Assembly (NCBI GenBank): GCA_934446355.1
Contig: CAKSEC010000006.1
Coordinates: 62,001-126,000, forward strand
Length of the DNA stretch: 64,000 bases
From: an uncultured Oscillospiraceae bacterium
Lineage (GTDB): Bacteria > Bacillota > Clostridia > Oscillospirales > Ruminococcaceae
Direction: 5' to 3'
Positions 26,136-34,609 of this stretch are shown piece after piece. The number at the start of each line of letters is the position of its first letter. The first letter of the stretch is position 1. The notes under the pieces were generated by a model. The model had not been told where the DNA came from. It did no database searches and saw only the letters and a program-made list of their open reading frames with translations. The translations under genes were made by a program, and so were the position numbers.

Positions 26136-26153
26136 CAATTATGAGGTGAGGAA

Positions 26154-26648
26154 ATGTCGATCGAATTCAATAATCTTAAACTATTCCGCAATCAGAACGG
26201 CTTTACGCAGGAGGAGGTCGCAGAGCGGCTGAACGTGTCCCGTCAGGCGGTCGCAAAGTGGGAGCGCGGCGAAAGCGTTCCGGATATCGAAAACTGTATA
26301 GCACTTGCTGATATGTACGGGACCACTGTGGATATGCTGGTGCGCAACATCAACAGCACGCTCGGCACATCTGAGGGGACAAAGCACATTTTCGGTCTGT
26401 CGAAAATGAACGACAAGGGTCAGATAACGCTTCCGAAAAAGTGCCGTGAGGTATTCGACCTCAATTCGGGCGACGCGATACTCGTACTCGGCGACGAGGA
26501 TAAGGGGATAGCCCTTGTAAAGCTGGGCAGTTCTCTTGGTCCTGTCGGTAAAAAAGGAGGAAAGAACCATGACAGCAATTCAGGCAAAGGGTCTGACAAA
26601 AAAATACAAGGCAAAAACGGCGGTGGACGCTCTCGACCTGAACGTTGA
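26154..26648 (+). CDS. XRE-type HTH regulator with AbrB/SpoVT-type domain
   Basis: 164 aa. An N-terminal XRE helix-turn-helix (LKLFRNQNGFTQEEVAERLNVSRQAVAKWERGESVPDIENCIALADMY, about 8-56) is joined to a swapped-hairpin AbrB-like domain (KMNDKGQITLPKKCREVFDLNSGDAILVLGDEDKGIALVKL, about 84-124). Two DNA-binding modules in one chain is unusual. The last 35 residues are a low-complexity Gly/Lys tail that is simply the ABC gene's ribosome site and start read in another frame; the 80-bp overlap is odd. It heads an ABC exporter operon and probably regulates it. Confidence 0.85.
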   Translation: MSIEFNNLKLFRNQNGFTQEEVAERLNVSRQAVAKWERGESVPDIENCIALADMYGTTVDMLVRNINSTLGTSEGTKHIFGLSKMNDKGQITLPKKCREVFDLNSGDAILVLGDEDKGIALVKLGSSLGPVGKKGGKNHDSNSGKGSDKKIQGKNGGGRSRPER

Positions 26649-27309
26649 GGAGGGCGAACTGTTCGCACTGCTCGGCGTAAACGGCGCAGGCAAGACTACC
26701 ACGATAAGAATGCTCACCTGCCTTTCTAAGCCGACAGCCGGCGAAGCCTACATATGCGGCAAAAACGCCGCAACACAGAGCTCAGCTGTAAAGGCACTGG
26801 TGGGAATTTCGCCGCAGGACACGGCAGTCGCAGAGAACCTGACAGTAAAGGAGAATCTGGAGCTTGCGGCAAAGATATACGGATTCTCAAAGGACAAGAC
26901 GGAACAGAGAGTCAGCGAAATGACCCAGCTATTCAGGCTAAGCGACGTGCTGGATTCACGTGCGAAAACGCTTTCTGGCGGCTGGAAGCGCAAGGTATCC
27001 ATCGCAATGGCGCTTATTTCCGAACCTAAGGTGCTGTTCCTTGACGAGCCAACGCTCGGTCTTGACGTGCTTGCACGGCGTGAACTCTGGACGGCGATAG
27101 AGTCCCTCAAAGGAAAGATAACCATAATACTCACCACGCACTATATGGAGGAAGCCGAGCAGCTTTCCGACCGTATTGCGATAATGGTCGAGGGCAGGCT
27201 GTGCGCTATCGGCAGCCTTGACGAACTGGAGAATATCTCCGGCGAAAAGGGACTTGAAAACGCATTCGTCAAAATTGCAGGTCAGGCGATGGGAGGTGCT
27301 GAGGTATGA
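26569..27309 (+). CDS. ABC transporter ATP-binding protein
   Basis: 246 aa. Walker A GVNGAGKTTT (about 40), the Q-loop at GISPQDTAVAENLTVKENLELAA, signature LSGGWKRKVSIAMAL, Walker B VLFLDEPTLGLD and H-loop LTTHYMEEAEQL are all present, as in DrrA/CcmA-like drug or lantibiotic exporters. The signature has GGW rather than GGQ. Start ATG 26569 follows AAAAAAGGAGGAAAGAACC. It overlaps the permease gene by 4 bp (ATGA). Confidence 0.93.
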   Translation: MTAIQAKGLTKKYKAKTAVDALDLNVEEGELFALLGVNGAGKTTTIRMLTCLSKPTAGEAYICGKNAATQSSAVKALVGISPQDTAVAENLTVKENLELAAKIYGFSKDKTEQRVSEMTQLFRLSDVLDSRAKTLSGGWKRKVSIAMALISEPKVLFLDEPTLGLDVLARRELWTAIESLKGKITIILTTHYMEEAEQLSDRIAIMVEGRLCAIGSLDELENISGEKGLENAFVKIAGQAMGGAEV

Positions 27310-28073
27310 ACAGAATTGCAGCTTTTTCCGCACGGAATCTGAAAGAAATGCTCCGTGACCCGCTCAGCTATATTTTCTGCCTTGGTTTCCCGCTCGTTAT
27401 GCTTGTGATAATGACAATTGTCAACCAGAGCATACCAAGCGAAGCAGACATGACAATATTCAATATAGAGAACCTCGCCGGCGGTATCGCTATGTTCGGT
27501 CAGTCGTTCATAATGCTGTTCACCAGCCTTTGCGTATCTAAGGACCGTGCGGGAGCGTTCCTTATAAGACTCTATGCTTCACCGATGAAAAGCATAGACT
27601 TCATTCTCGGCTATATGCTTCCTATGCTGCTTCTCTCGGTGATACAGTCTATTATCACATTTGCGGCTTCCATGATATGCGCAGTGATTATCGGTGGCAA
27701 TACGATAGGGCTTGCAGGGGCGCTGCTCTCTATTGTGACGCTCATTCCCGGCTCGGTGTTCTTTATCTCTGTCGGACTGCTTTTCGGATCGCTGCTCAAC
27801 GATAAGTCAGCGCCGCCGCTCAGCTCAATAATCATCACGCTTTCTTCCCTGCTGGGCGGCGTGTGGTTCGACTGCGAAAGCGCAGGCGGGTTCATTTTCG
27901 ACCTTGCAAAGGTGCTGCCGTTCTATCACTCGGTCACTGCGACAAGAATGGCTACATCTCTCATCTTTGACGGCATGGCAGTACACCTGCTCATTACGGC
28001 AGCCTATGCGGTGGTGTTTGCGGTACTTTCTTCAGTGGCATTCCGCTCGAAAATGCGGGCTGACCTTTCTTGA
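27306..28073 (+). CDS. ABC-2 type exporter permease
   Basis: 255 aa, about six TM helices. The conserved segment ending in SLLGGVWF and the LPFYHSVTATR motif match ABC-2 membrane proteins of drug/polysaccharide exporters. It pairs with the preceding ATPase (ATGA overlap); two such permeases or a homodimer would complete the transporter. The substrate is unknown. Confidence 0.88.
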   Translation: MNRIAAFSARNLKEMLRDPLSYIFCLGFPLVMLVIMTIVNQSIPSEADMTIFNIENLAGGIAMFGQSFIMLFTSLCVSKDRAGAFLIRLYASPMKSIDFILGYMLPMLLLSVIQSIITFAASMICAVIIGGNTIGLAGALLSIVTLIPGSVFFISVGLLFGSLLNDKSAPPLSSIIITLSSLLGGVWFDCESAGGFIFDLAKVLPFYHSVTATRMATSLIFDGMAVHLLITAAYAVVFAVLSSVAFRSKMRADLS

Positions 28074-28098
28074 TGTGGTACTTTCTTGAATAAACAGG

Positions 28099-28129
28099 AA
28101 AATGGGAAAGCGGTTTTGCTTTCCCATTT
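28099..28129. terminator. Hairpin between convergent genes, possible terminator
   Basis: AAATGGGAAAGC (28100-28111) pairs with GCTTTCCCATTT (28118-28129), a 12-bp perfect stem with a GGTTTT loop. No strong T run follows on either strand. Confidence 0.6.
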
Positions 28130-28146
28130 CTGCGATCCAAATAGAT

Positions 28147-29475
28147 TCACTCCGAAAGTACTTCTGAAAACCTGCTTATATCAGCAGACGAATAATTCAC
28201 CACATACTTGTCCAGTGCGCTCTCAGGGACTTCACTGCCCTCGTCGTAGTAAGCGGACAGCGGCGTCACCCGCACTCCGCAGCTTTCGTATATCTGCTTC
28301 AGCGGGTCGTCTGCGGATATTCGCACGATGAAGTGAAGCCCTGCTTCATCCTCTGAAACATTCTCCGCACCTGCGTATTTCTCCGCAATCTGAATGACAA
28401 GTTCCCTTATTCGGCGGTAGTGCTTTCGCATTCGGTTGATGTGCCGCTCAAAGTGTCCGTCAGAAATGAACCTCGCCAGCGTGTACTGCTCAAATGCGGG
28501 TACGGGACAGGAGCAGAAGCTCATGCGCTGCCGCCACAGTTCGTAAAGTTCAGGCGGCAGGCAAATATAGCCTATCCTGACGGACGGGGCTATCGTCATG
28601 CTGAATGTGTTCATATAAATGACCCTGCCTGAATTATCCAGCCCGAAAAGCGTCGGCACAGGCCGTCCCACCCAACGAAATTCGCTGTCGTAATCGTCCT
28701 CAATGATGTAACCGTTGCGCTGTACAGCCCATTTCAGCAGTTCCAGCCGCCTTGATACCGGCATGACTGTTCCGGTCGGGAAGTGGTGAGCCGGCGAAAT
28801 ATGCGCCACATCGACATTATTATAATATAGCTGCGAAGCGCAGATACCCTGCTCGTCCAGTCCGACTGGCAGACACAGTGCGCCGTTGAGCCGATATATT
28901 CTTGACGGCTTGTGATAGCCGGGGTTTTCTACGGCATAGGTCAGATTTACCCCAAGAAGCTGCACCAGAACATTGTTGAGGTACTCAGTACCAGCACCGA
29001 CGATTATCCTGTGCGGCGGTACGGATATCCCCCTGAACGATTTCAGATAGTCCGAAACAGCACGCTGAAGTTCCGGAGCGCCTCCCGACGGCACCGGAGA
29101 AAGAAGCGCATTTCCCTTTTCAAGAATGACCGTCCGCATGAGCCTTGTCCATACTGAAAACGGAAATAACCCGCTTCCGCCGGCTGTGCTCTCCTGCACA
29201 GATTCCTCTGCGATATCCTCAGGTTCGGGCTGTATCTGCGGGACTGCAGGCGGCATTTCGCCTGCACAGACATAATAGCCGCTGCGCTCCCTCGCAGTTA
29301 TATATCCCTCTGCGGCAAGCTGTGCGTATGCTGTTTCGACAGTTACGACGCTCACGCCGCTGCGCTCCGCCTGTGCACGCTTTGACGGAAGCTTTGTCCC
29401 GTCGGCAAGCCTGCCAGACAGGATATCCTGCTTTATTTCATCATATAGCTGACCGTATAGGCTCTGTCTGCTCAT
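28147..29475 (-). CDS. MocR/PdxR-type GntR regulator lacking the PLP-binding lysine
   Basis: 442 aa. An N-terminal GntR winged helix (LYGQLYDEIKQDILSGRLADGTKLPSKRAQAERSGVSVVTVETAYAQLAAEGYITARERSGYYV, about 5-70) is fused to a class-I aminotransferase fold. Fold landmarks are seen (NVDVAHISPAHHFPTGTVMP, IIEDDYDSEFRW). At the position of the Schiff-base Lys in the FSKT-like motif this protein reads NTFSMTIAPSVRIGY, so Met replaces Lys and PLP cannot bind covalently in the usual way. It is divergent from the tocopherol-cyclase-like gene, which may be its target. Confidence 0.88.
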   Translation of the reverse strand: MSRQSLYGQLYDEIKQDILSGRLADGTKLPSKRAQAERSGVSVVTVETAYAQLAAEGYITARERSGYYVCAGEMPPAVPQIQPEPEDIAEESVQESTAGGSGLFPFSVWTRLMRTVILEKGNALLSPVPSGGAPELQRAVSDYLKSFRGISVPPHRIIVGAGTEYLNNVLVQLLGVNLTYAVENPGYHKPSRIYRLNGALCLPVGLDEQGICASQLYYNNVDVAHISPAHHFPTGTVMPVSRRLELLKWAVQRNGYIIEDDYDSEFRWVGRPVPTLFGLDNSGRVIYMNTFSMTIAPSVRIGYICLPPELYELWRQRMSFCSCPVPAFEQYTLARFISDGHFERHINRMRKHYRRIRELVIQIAEKYAGAENVSEDEAGLHFIVRISADDPLKQIYESCGVRVTPLSAYYDEGSEVPESALDKYVVNYSSADISRFSEVLSE

Positions 29476-29535
29476 TCTCTCACCCCGTGATTATTATACA
29501 TCATCTGCAGCCATTTTGCAATAGCACCCGATAAG

Positions 29536-29564
29536 TTGACTTTTGGGAGATTTTGTGTTACAAT
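29536..29564 (+). promoter_or_regulatory. Promoter of the tocopherol-cyclase-like gene
   Basis: TTGACT (29536-29541), 17 nt, TACAAT (29559-29564), 35 nt before the start. The divergent MocR gene starts 60 bp away. Confidence 0.7.
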
Positions 29565-29598
29565 GAGATTTAACAAATTAAATAAGGAGCAGGATACT

Positions 29599-30738
29599 AT
29601 GAGTTTCAATGTACATGACCTCACCCGCAACGCCTGTATGCTGAAAGGTCCTCTGAAAGCGGACGGCTACGACTGGTGGTGGCACAGCTTCACAGCGCAT
29701 AATAAGCAGACCGGCGAGGAACGCTCGTTTTTCATCGAATTTTTCCTCTGCAACCCCGCATTCGGCGGCAGAATGCCGGTATTCGGTCAGCTGCCCTCCA
29801 GCAAGGAACTTGGCATCAAACCCTCCTACCTGATGGTAAAGGCTGGCTCATGGGGCAAGGACGCAAAGCAGATACACCGTTTCTTTGGCTGGAAAGACGT
29901 CACAGTCAGCATGAATGCGCCCTATTCCGTGATCGCTGCGGACTGCTTTGCTTCCGACTTCGTGCTGAAAGGCAGCGTATCGCTTTCCGAGGAGGAATGC
30001 GCCGCTCACCCGGAATATATGTGCTCGTCCGGCAGCATGAGTTGGGATTTACACCTTGACAAGCAGATAGCATTCAATGTTGGATACGGTGCGGCGAAGC
30101 CGTTCCGTGCGGCGAACGCCTTTGAAATGTACTGGCACGCCGAGGGCATGAAAACTGCGTTCTCAGGCGAGGTGACCTACGACGGCGAACGATATACAGT
30201 CGAGCCGGACACCTGCTTCGGGTATTCCGACAAGAACTGGGGCAGGAATTTCACCTCTCCGTGGCTGTGGCTGTCGTCGTCAGACCTGTTCAGCAATCTG
30301 ACCGGAAAGCGGCTGAAAGACAGCGTATTCGATATCGGCGGCGGCAGACCTAAAATAGCCGGCGCTGCGCTCGACAGAAAGCTTCTTTCTGCGTTCTGGT
30401 ACGAGGGACGTGAGTTCGAGTTCAATTTCTCGAAGCCGTGGACGTTCACCCAGACCCGCTTCGACTGCACCGAAACCGAAACCGAGCTTCTCTGGCACGT
30501 TGCACAGACCTCTGCGGACGGAAAGATAGAATGCCGCATACGCTGCCCTAAATCGGAAATGCTGCTGGTGAACTACGAAGCGCCAGACGGCACAAAACGT
30601 CACAACAGGCTCTGGAACGGCGGCACTGGTAGGGGCAGAATAAAGCTGTATGCCAGAAACGACGACGGCAGGCTGTATCTTCTCGACGATATCAACGCAG
30701 CGCACGTCGGCTGCGAATACGGGGAATACGACAAGTGA
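29599..30738 (+). CDS. Tocopherol-cyclase/CrtC-like beta-barrel protein
   Basis: 379 aa, no signal peptide. The layout recalls the tocopherol cyclase/hydroxyneurosporene synthase lipocalin-like superfamily: an early GYDWWWHSFTAHN motif (about 25), a central GYGAAKPF and MYWHAEGMKTAFSGEVTYDGERYTV, then DTCFGYSDKNWGRNFTSPWLWLSS (about 200-223). Such proteins in Firmicutes have no proven reaction. ATG 29599 (AAGGAGCAGGATACT upstream) is preferred over in-frame codons inside the promoter. The next gene overlaps by 4 bp (GTGA). Moderate family confidence. Confidence 0.7.
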   Translation: MSFNVHDLTRNACMLKGPLKADGYDWWWHSFTAHNKQTGEERSFFIEFFLCNPAFGGRMPVFGQLPSSKELGIKPSYLMVKAGSWGKDAKQIHRFFGWKDVTVSMNAPYSVIAADCFASDFVLKGSVSLSEEECAAHPEYMCSSGSMSWDLHLDKQIAFNVGYGAAKPFRAANAFEMYWHAEGMKTAFSGEVTYDGERYTVEPDTCFGYSDKNWGRNFTSPWLWLSSSDLFSNLTGKRLKDSVFDIGGGRPKIAGAALDRKLLSAFWYEGREFEFNFSKPWTFTQTRFDCTETETELLWHVAQTSADGKIECRIRCPKSEMLLVNYEAPDGTKRHNRLWNGGTGRGRIKLYARNDDGRLYLLDDINAAHVGCEYGEYDK

Positions 30739-31691
30739 CCAAGGACAGGCGGGCGTTTATCCTGCGCACTGCGCTCTGCGCCACTCTTGCCGCCATCATG
30801 ACCGGAGCGGCGGAGATACTGGGCGAAAAAGAGATAATATTCCCTGAGATAGCTGCGCTTGCTGTCGGCGCAGTCGCTGCACCTAAGCAGTCATGGCAAG
30901 TCAGCAAGTTTCGCATGGTGCTTCTCATCGCCGTATGCTCGGTCGCCGGAATACTCACTGTGCGGTTCAGCCCGCTTCCAAAGGCGGAAAATATCGTTGT
31001 CGCATATCTTGTATGTCAGGCGCTTCTGATGTTGTCACGTACAAGCTTTGCGCCGCTGATAAGCGCAGCGGTGCTGCCGATACTCATGGATACCGAAACT
31101 ATTATTTACCCGATATCGGCGGTGTCAATGACGGTGCTGACCATTGCAGCAAGAAGCATTCTCGAACGTCTGGGGTACTGCGAAAAAGCGGAGTTTGCGC
31201 CGCTGCCGCCGCCCGCAGGCTCAAAAATCCTTTCTGCGCTTGTGAGGACTGCAGTCATTCAGGCGGCTATATTCCCGCTTTTGCATTTCGGGTATAGGTT
31301 CTGCATTGCGCCGCCGCTGCTGGTGGCATTCACGGAGTTCTCGCAGCCGGAAAGCAAGGCTCGCCTGCACCCGATAAGGGCTGTCGCAGTTATTGCGGCG
31401 TGTGCGCTTGCGGGGGCTGCTCTGCGATATCTGCTGTGCATTCTTGCGGGAATGCCGATAACCGCTGCGGCTGTGCTGTCAGTGCTTTTTGCGCTTGCCC
31501 TGATGAAGCTATCCGGAATGTATATCCCGCCCGCCGGCGCACTGGGTATGCTTCCGATGATAATTCCGCAGGAATCTCTGCCGACGTATCCGCTGCAAAT
31601 ACTTGTAGGTGCTTCTGTTCTAATGTGCATGGCAATGACTATCGGGCGCATTTATGGCAGGTCGGGCGAAAAGCAAGACGTTAATTCATGA
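30735..31691 (+). CDS. Polytopic membrane protein of unknown function
   Basis: 318 aa starting at GTG 30735, overlapping the previous stop. About eight to ten hydrophobic helices are visible in two roughly repeated halves; each half carries a Pro-rich loop (PEIAALAVGAVAAPKQSW about 37-54 and YIPPAGALGMLPMIIPQES about 255-273). This recalls HPP or aromatic-acid-exporter-like proteins, but I do not recognise a specific family. It is translationally coupled to the tocopherol-cyclase-like gene. Confidence 0.7.
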   Translation: MTKDRRAFILRTALCATLAAIMTGAAEILGEKEIIFPEIAALAVGAVAAPKQSWQVSKFRMVLLIAVCSVAGILTVRFSPLPKAENIVVAYLVCQALLMLSRTSFAPLISAAVLPILMDTETIIYPISAVSMTVLTIAARSILERLGYCEKAEFAPLPPPAGSKILSALVRTAVIQAAIFPLLHFGYRFCIAPPLLVAFTEFSQPESKARLHPIRAVAVIAACALAGAALRYLLCILAGMPITAAAVLSVLFALALMKLSGMYIPPAGALGMLPMIIPQESLPTYPLQILVGASVLMCMAMTIGRIYGRSGEKQDVNS

Positions 31692-31700
31692 ATATAATAA

Positions 31701-31737
31701 TGGGGCTGTTTTAATTCAGCCCCATCTTTCTATTTTT
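31701..31737. terminator. Bidirectional terminator
   Basis: TGGGGCTG (31701-31708) / CAGCCCCA (31717-31724) with TTTCTATTTTTT following; convergent genes end on both sides. Confidence 0.75.
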
Positions 31738-32311
31738 TCAAGTACTCAAGCAGAAACCGCCTGATTTTTCCGGTCACTGGTGCGCCGTGGTCAAGCGTTA
31801 CTTGACCCTCTATTTCCGAAAGCACTTTGCGTGCCGCCGCTTCGTCAGTAAACTCGACTTCCAGTTCGTAGTCGGTTTTGCCGAAATATTCGCTTTTGTC
31901 GAGGTCTATTTCCCCGCCGGCGAACCGCTTCACGCTTCTTGCGGTGTAAAGGCAGCCGAGAAGCTTAGCGTCCGGAAGCCCCGAAATGCCCGATAATTCC
32001 GAAAGTACGCTGCCCGAAATGCTTTCCGGTATTTCACTGAACTCCCGTTCAAGTTCTTTTCTCGATACCGCCGAAAGCCCGCTCTCGCTGTTCTCCGCTT
32101 CCGGCAGGACGTCTGCTGGCAGCTTCATCTGCAGGAGAAATTTGCCCGATATAGTCCTGACGCGCACGGTAATGTGATTATCGCTGTAATACAGATCGCC
32201 TGTATCGTAATAATGATTCACCTGTTCAAGTTCGCCGTCCCATGAATAGAGGGAATGCACTGCGTTATACTGCGCTTCGGTGAGCATTATCTTAAATTCG
32301 TTCTCAGTCAT
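31730..32311 (-). CDS. CYTH-domain triphosphate tunnel protein
   Basis: 193 aa. It starts TENEFKIML, giving the ExExK signature of the CYTH superfamily, and continues with the tunnel-lining strands VNHYYDTGDLYYSDNHITVRVRTISGKFLLQMKLP, EFSEIPESI, REFSEI-type acidic strands and KYFGKTDYELEVEF-like EYFGKTDYELEVEFTDE. These enzymes act on triphosphates (inorganic triphosphate, thiamine-PPP or cAMP formation); the substrate here is open. It is first in order after birA on the minus strand, with a 12-bp gap. Confidence 0.88.
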   Translation of the reverse strand: MTENEFKIMLTEAQYNAVHSLYSWDGELEQVNHYYDTGDLYYSDNHITVRVRTISGKFLLQMKLPADVLPEAENSESGLSAVSRKELEREFSEIPESISGSVLSELSGISGLPDAKLLGCLYTARSVKRFAGGEIDLDKSEYFGKTDYELEVEFTDEAAARKVLSEIEGQVTLDHGAPVTGKIRRFLLEYLKK

Positions 32312-32323
32312 TTCAGCACCTCG

Positions 32324-33052
32324 TCAGATGTAATCCAGAAGCCCCCTGACGCTTACCTCGCCGGAGTTCACCTCAAACCTGCCGCTTTCATCGCTGCATA
32401 TCAGGAAGCCGTTTGGGGCTATATCCTCTGCGATAGCCCTGCGTTCTTCATCACCGCTGATAATGCGTATCTCTCTGCCTAAAGTAAGGCAGCGGCGCTT
32501 ATAGCCGCCGTACACTGCGGAAAAACCGTCCTGCGAATATTCGTACAGACGTCCGGCGATATCGCAGGCAAGCTGAATCCGGTCTGCTGGCTCAAAGCCT
32601 GTCAGCATTTTCAGCGAGCCGCCGTGGGGCAGTCCCGCCTGTGCGAAGAACTCCGCAGGCTGCGCAAGATTAATGCCGATTCCGCACACCACGTCTATCG
32701 AGGAACCAAAACACACGCTCTCGCATAGAATACCACATAGCTTATGCCCCTGCAGGATAATGTCGTTGGGCCACTTTATGCCGAACCGCTCGTCAGGGAG
32801 CAGGGCTTCAAGGCTCTCGCAGACTGCGACAGCGGCACACAGGGTCAGCGTATCAGCGTGCTTCGGGCTTTTCAGCAGCAGCGAAAACGGCAGCATACCG
32901 CCGTCCGCAAGCCAGCCGTGTCCACGCCTGCCCTTTCCGGCAGTTTGTATGTCAGCGGTAACAAGCGTTCCGTCAGGGCATTCTGCACGATGCTGCTTCA
33001 GATAGCTGTTGGTGGAATCGACCTCGTTCAGATGAATGCAGTTCAGGGTCAT
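32324..33052 (-). CDS. birA: Biotin--[acetyl-CoA carboxylase] ligase, HTH-less
   Basis: 242 aa. Catalytic motifs of biotin protein ligases are present: the biotinoyl-AMP loop GKGRRGHGW (about 47), KWPNDI (about 95) and the biotin-binding VCGIGINL (about 120). The N-terminal HTH of bifunctional BirA is absent, so this is a monofunctional ligase that charges carboxylases but does not repress. It overlaps the upstream phosphoesterase gene by 4 bp. Confidence 0.93.
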   Translation of the reverse strand: MTLNCIHLNEVDSTNSYLKQHRAECPDGTLVTADIQTAGKGRRGHGWLADGGMLPFSLLLKSPKHADTLTLCAAVAVCESLEALLPDERFGIKWPNDIILQGHKLCGILCESVCFGSSIDVVCGIGINLAQPAEFFAQAGLPHGGSLKMLTGFEPADRIQLACDIAGRLYEYSQDGFSAVYGGYKRRCLTLGREIRIISGDEERRAIAEDIAPNGFLICSDESGRFEVNSGEVSVRGLLDYI

Positions 33053-33531
33053 TTCTTCACCGAGATTATGTTCATCTGTATCTCGCCGGAACTTGACAGC
33101 ATGATAATGCCATAGGTAGGGTCGTTGTGATTCCTTGGGCTGTCAAGGCTGCCGGGATTCATCACGAATATGTCGTCTATGACTTCGGTGCGGTAAAGGT
33201 GAGTATGCCCGAAAAGCGCTATTTTGCAGTCCTCAGCCTTCGCTGCGGCGATAAGACCGTCAAGACCGTTATGCACATCCTCGTGATGTCCGTGGCAGCA
33301 ATATATCTTATATCCGCACGCTGTCACCACCTGATGGGCACGGTGCATTCCGTAATCGCAGTTTCCTGCGACATATACCATTGCCTTTTCAGGGTGAAGA
33401 TTGTGAATGTCACGTGCTTCATTCTCTCCGTCGCCGAGATGGATTATCAGGTCTGCGTCAAGGTTTTTGTTTACTGCGTCATTCAGAACGGCAAAATTCC
33501 TGTGAGTATCAGACACTACAAGTATTTTCAA
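33049..33531 (-). CDS. YfcE/MJ0936-type phosphodiesterase
   Basis: 160 aa metallophosphatase with the compact YfcE layout: SDTHRN (about 7), LGDGENE (about 33), AGNCD (about 54), CCHGHHEDV (about 74) and FGHTHLY (about 101), which supply the two-metal site. The family hydrolyses model phosphodiesters; the natural substrate is unknown. It heads a minus-strand group with birA (4-bp overlap) and the CYTH gene. Confidence 0.9.
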   Translation of the reverse strand: MKILVVSDTHRNFAVLNDAVNKNLDADLIIHLGDGENEARDIHNLHPEKAMVYVAGNCDYGMHRAHQVVTACGYKIYCCHGHHEDVHNGLDGLIAAAKAEDCKIALFGHTHLYRTEVIDDIFVMNPGSLDSPRNHNDPTYGIIMLSSSGEIQMNIISVKK

Positions 33532-33689
33532 TTGAATGAGTTCCTTTCCCTTTTTATACCATATAATAGGTTCTAATAATACATATTATATCATAAAAAT
33601 CAACTGAATAAAAGGGGGCTTTGCAGTTATTTTCAAAAAAAGTCGCATGATCTTACACAATCTGGCACATTGATCAGGAGGTACACGCC

Positions 33690-33926
33690 ATGAACAACAA
33701 CGATTTTGACAAGCTGATAAAGTCCGCAAGCGAGAAGCTGGGTTCTTCACCGGAGAATCTCAAAAAGACCATCGAGAAAAAGGACCTTACTGCGCTGTCC
33801 TCTGTCCTGACTAAATCAGACAAAGAGAAACTGCGCAAGGTGCTCGCCGACAAGGAACTGATGAAGCAGTTAAAAACCGCCGGCTCACCGGAGGAGGTCC
33901 TGCGGCTGCTCGGAAGCATGAAATAG
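33690..33926 (+). CDS. Small conserved-looking protein, function unknown (1 of 3)
   Basis: 78 aa, very Lys/Glu-rich and helical (NNNDFDKLIKSASEKLGSSPENLKKTIEKKDL). No motif is recognised. AGGAGGTACACGCC precedes ATG 33690. It opens a run of three small same-direction genes with short gaps, then the T-box leader. The helical repeat style and a basic pI would suit nucleic-acid or protein binding, but nothing proves it. Confidence 0.65.
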   Translation: MNNNDFDKLIKSASEKLGSSPENLKKTIEKKDLTALSSVLTKSDKEKLRKVLADKELMKQLKTAGSPEEVLRLLGSMK

Positions 33927-33963
33927 CATATAACGCTGAGCCAGACAGACCGGAGGTGAGTGC

Positions 33964-34275
33964 ATGGACAATATAGAGGATATCCTCCGTGCACTTTCGG
34001 AGGACAGTCCCGAAGATGAAAACAAGCCGCAGGAGAACTCCGGCGGGGAGGGTCTGTTCTCCGGTATCGACCTTGGAATGATGGCGAAAGCGGCGAGCCT
34101 GATGGGCTCAGTCGGCGCACCGAGCGACGACGAAAAGCTGCTGCTCGCACTCAGACCGCTTCTTCGTGAGGAGAACCGCACAAAGGTGGATACTGCGGTA
34201 AGGCTGCTTAAGCTGATCTCGCTGCTTCCGCTTCTCAAGGAATTAGGGCTGTTTGGCATGGGACAGGGGGAATAG
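33964..34275 (+). CDS. Small acidic protein with a C-terminal hydrophobic helix (2 of 3)
   Basis: 103 aa. An acidic disordered N-terminus (DNIEDILRALSEDSPEDENKPQENSGGEG) leads to IDLGMMAKAASLMGSV and then KLLLALRPLLREENRTKVDTAVRLLKLISLLPLLKELGLFG, an amphipathic or membrane-apposed C-terminus. ACCGGAGGTGAGTGC precedes ATG. I do not recognise the family. It ends 2 bp before the third gene. Confidence 0.65.
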   Translation: MDNIEDILRALSEDSPEDENKPQENSGGEGLFSGIDLGMMAKAASLMGSVGAPSDDEKLLLALRPLLREENRTKVDTAVRLLKLISLLPLLKELGLFGMGQGE

Positions 34276-34277
34276 TC

Positions 34278-34580
34278 ATGGTATGGAGAGCGGAGCAGTC
34301 GCCGCTTTATCAGTCGGTAGAGAGATTCAACAGCGGTTCAGGCAGCACTGAATGCGGCTGCAAAACCGAGGAATGCAGTCAGACTGCCGACCACAGCGAA
34401 AAGCAATGCAGACAGCCTGAGCAGTTCATCAGGAACAATGCGAACGGCGGCGGTAATATGCTGCAGCGTATCATGAGCGATAAGGACGCACTTCTTATCG
34501 TGGCTCTGATACTGCTTCTCTGGCATGAAAAAGCGGATATTAAGCTTATCGCTGCGCTTGCTTTTGTGCTCATGGGATAA
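34278..34580 (+). CDS. Small membrane-anchored Cys-containing protein (3 of 3)
   Basis: 100 aa. A hydrophilic N-terminal part holds four Cys (ECGCKTEECSQ and KQCRQP, about 27-48) and could bind metal. The C-terminus is one TM helix pair or hairpin (ALLIVALILLLWHEKADIKLIAALAFVLMG). With its two neighbours it looks like a small membrane-associated module. Function unknown. Confidence 0.65.
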   Translation: MVWRAEQSPLYQSVERFNSGSGSTECGCKTEECSQTADHSEKQCRQPEQFIRNNANGGGNMLQRIMSDKDALLIVALILLLWHEKADIKLIAALAFVLMG

Positions 34581-34609
34581 AATATTTTCAGGAAAATGCT
34601 GTTTACCCC

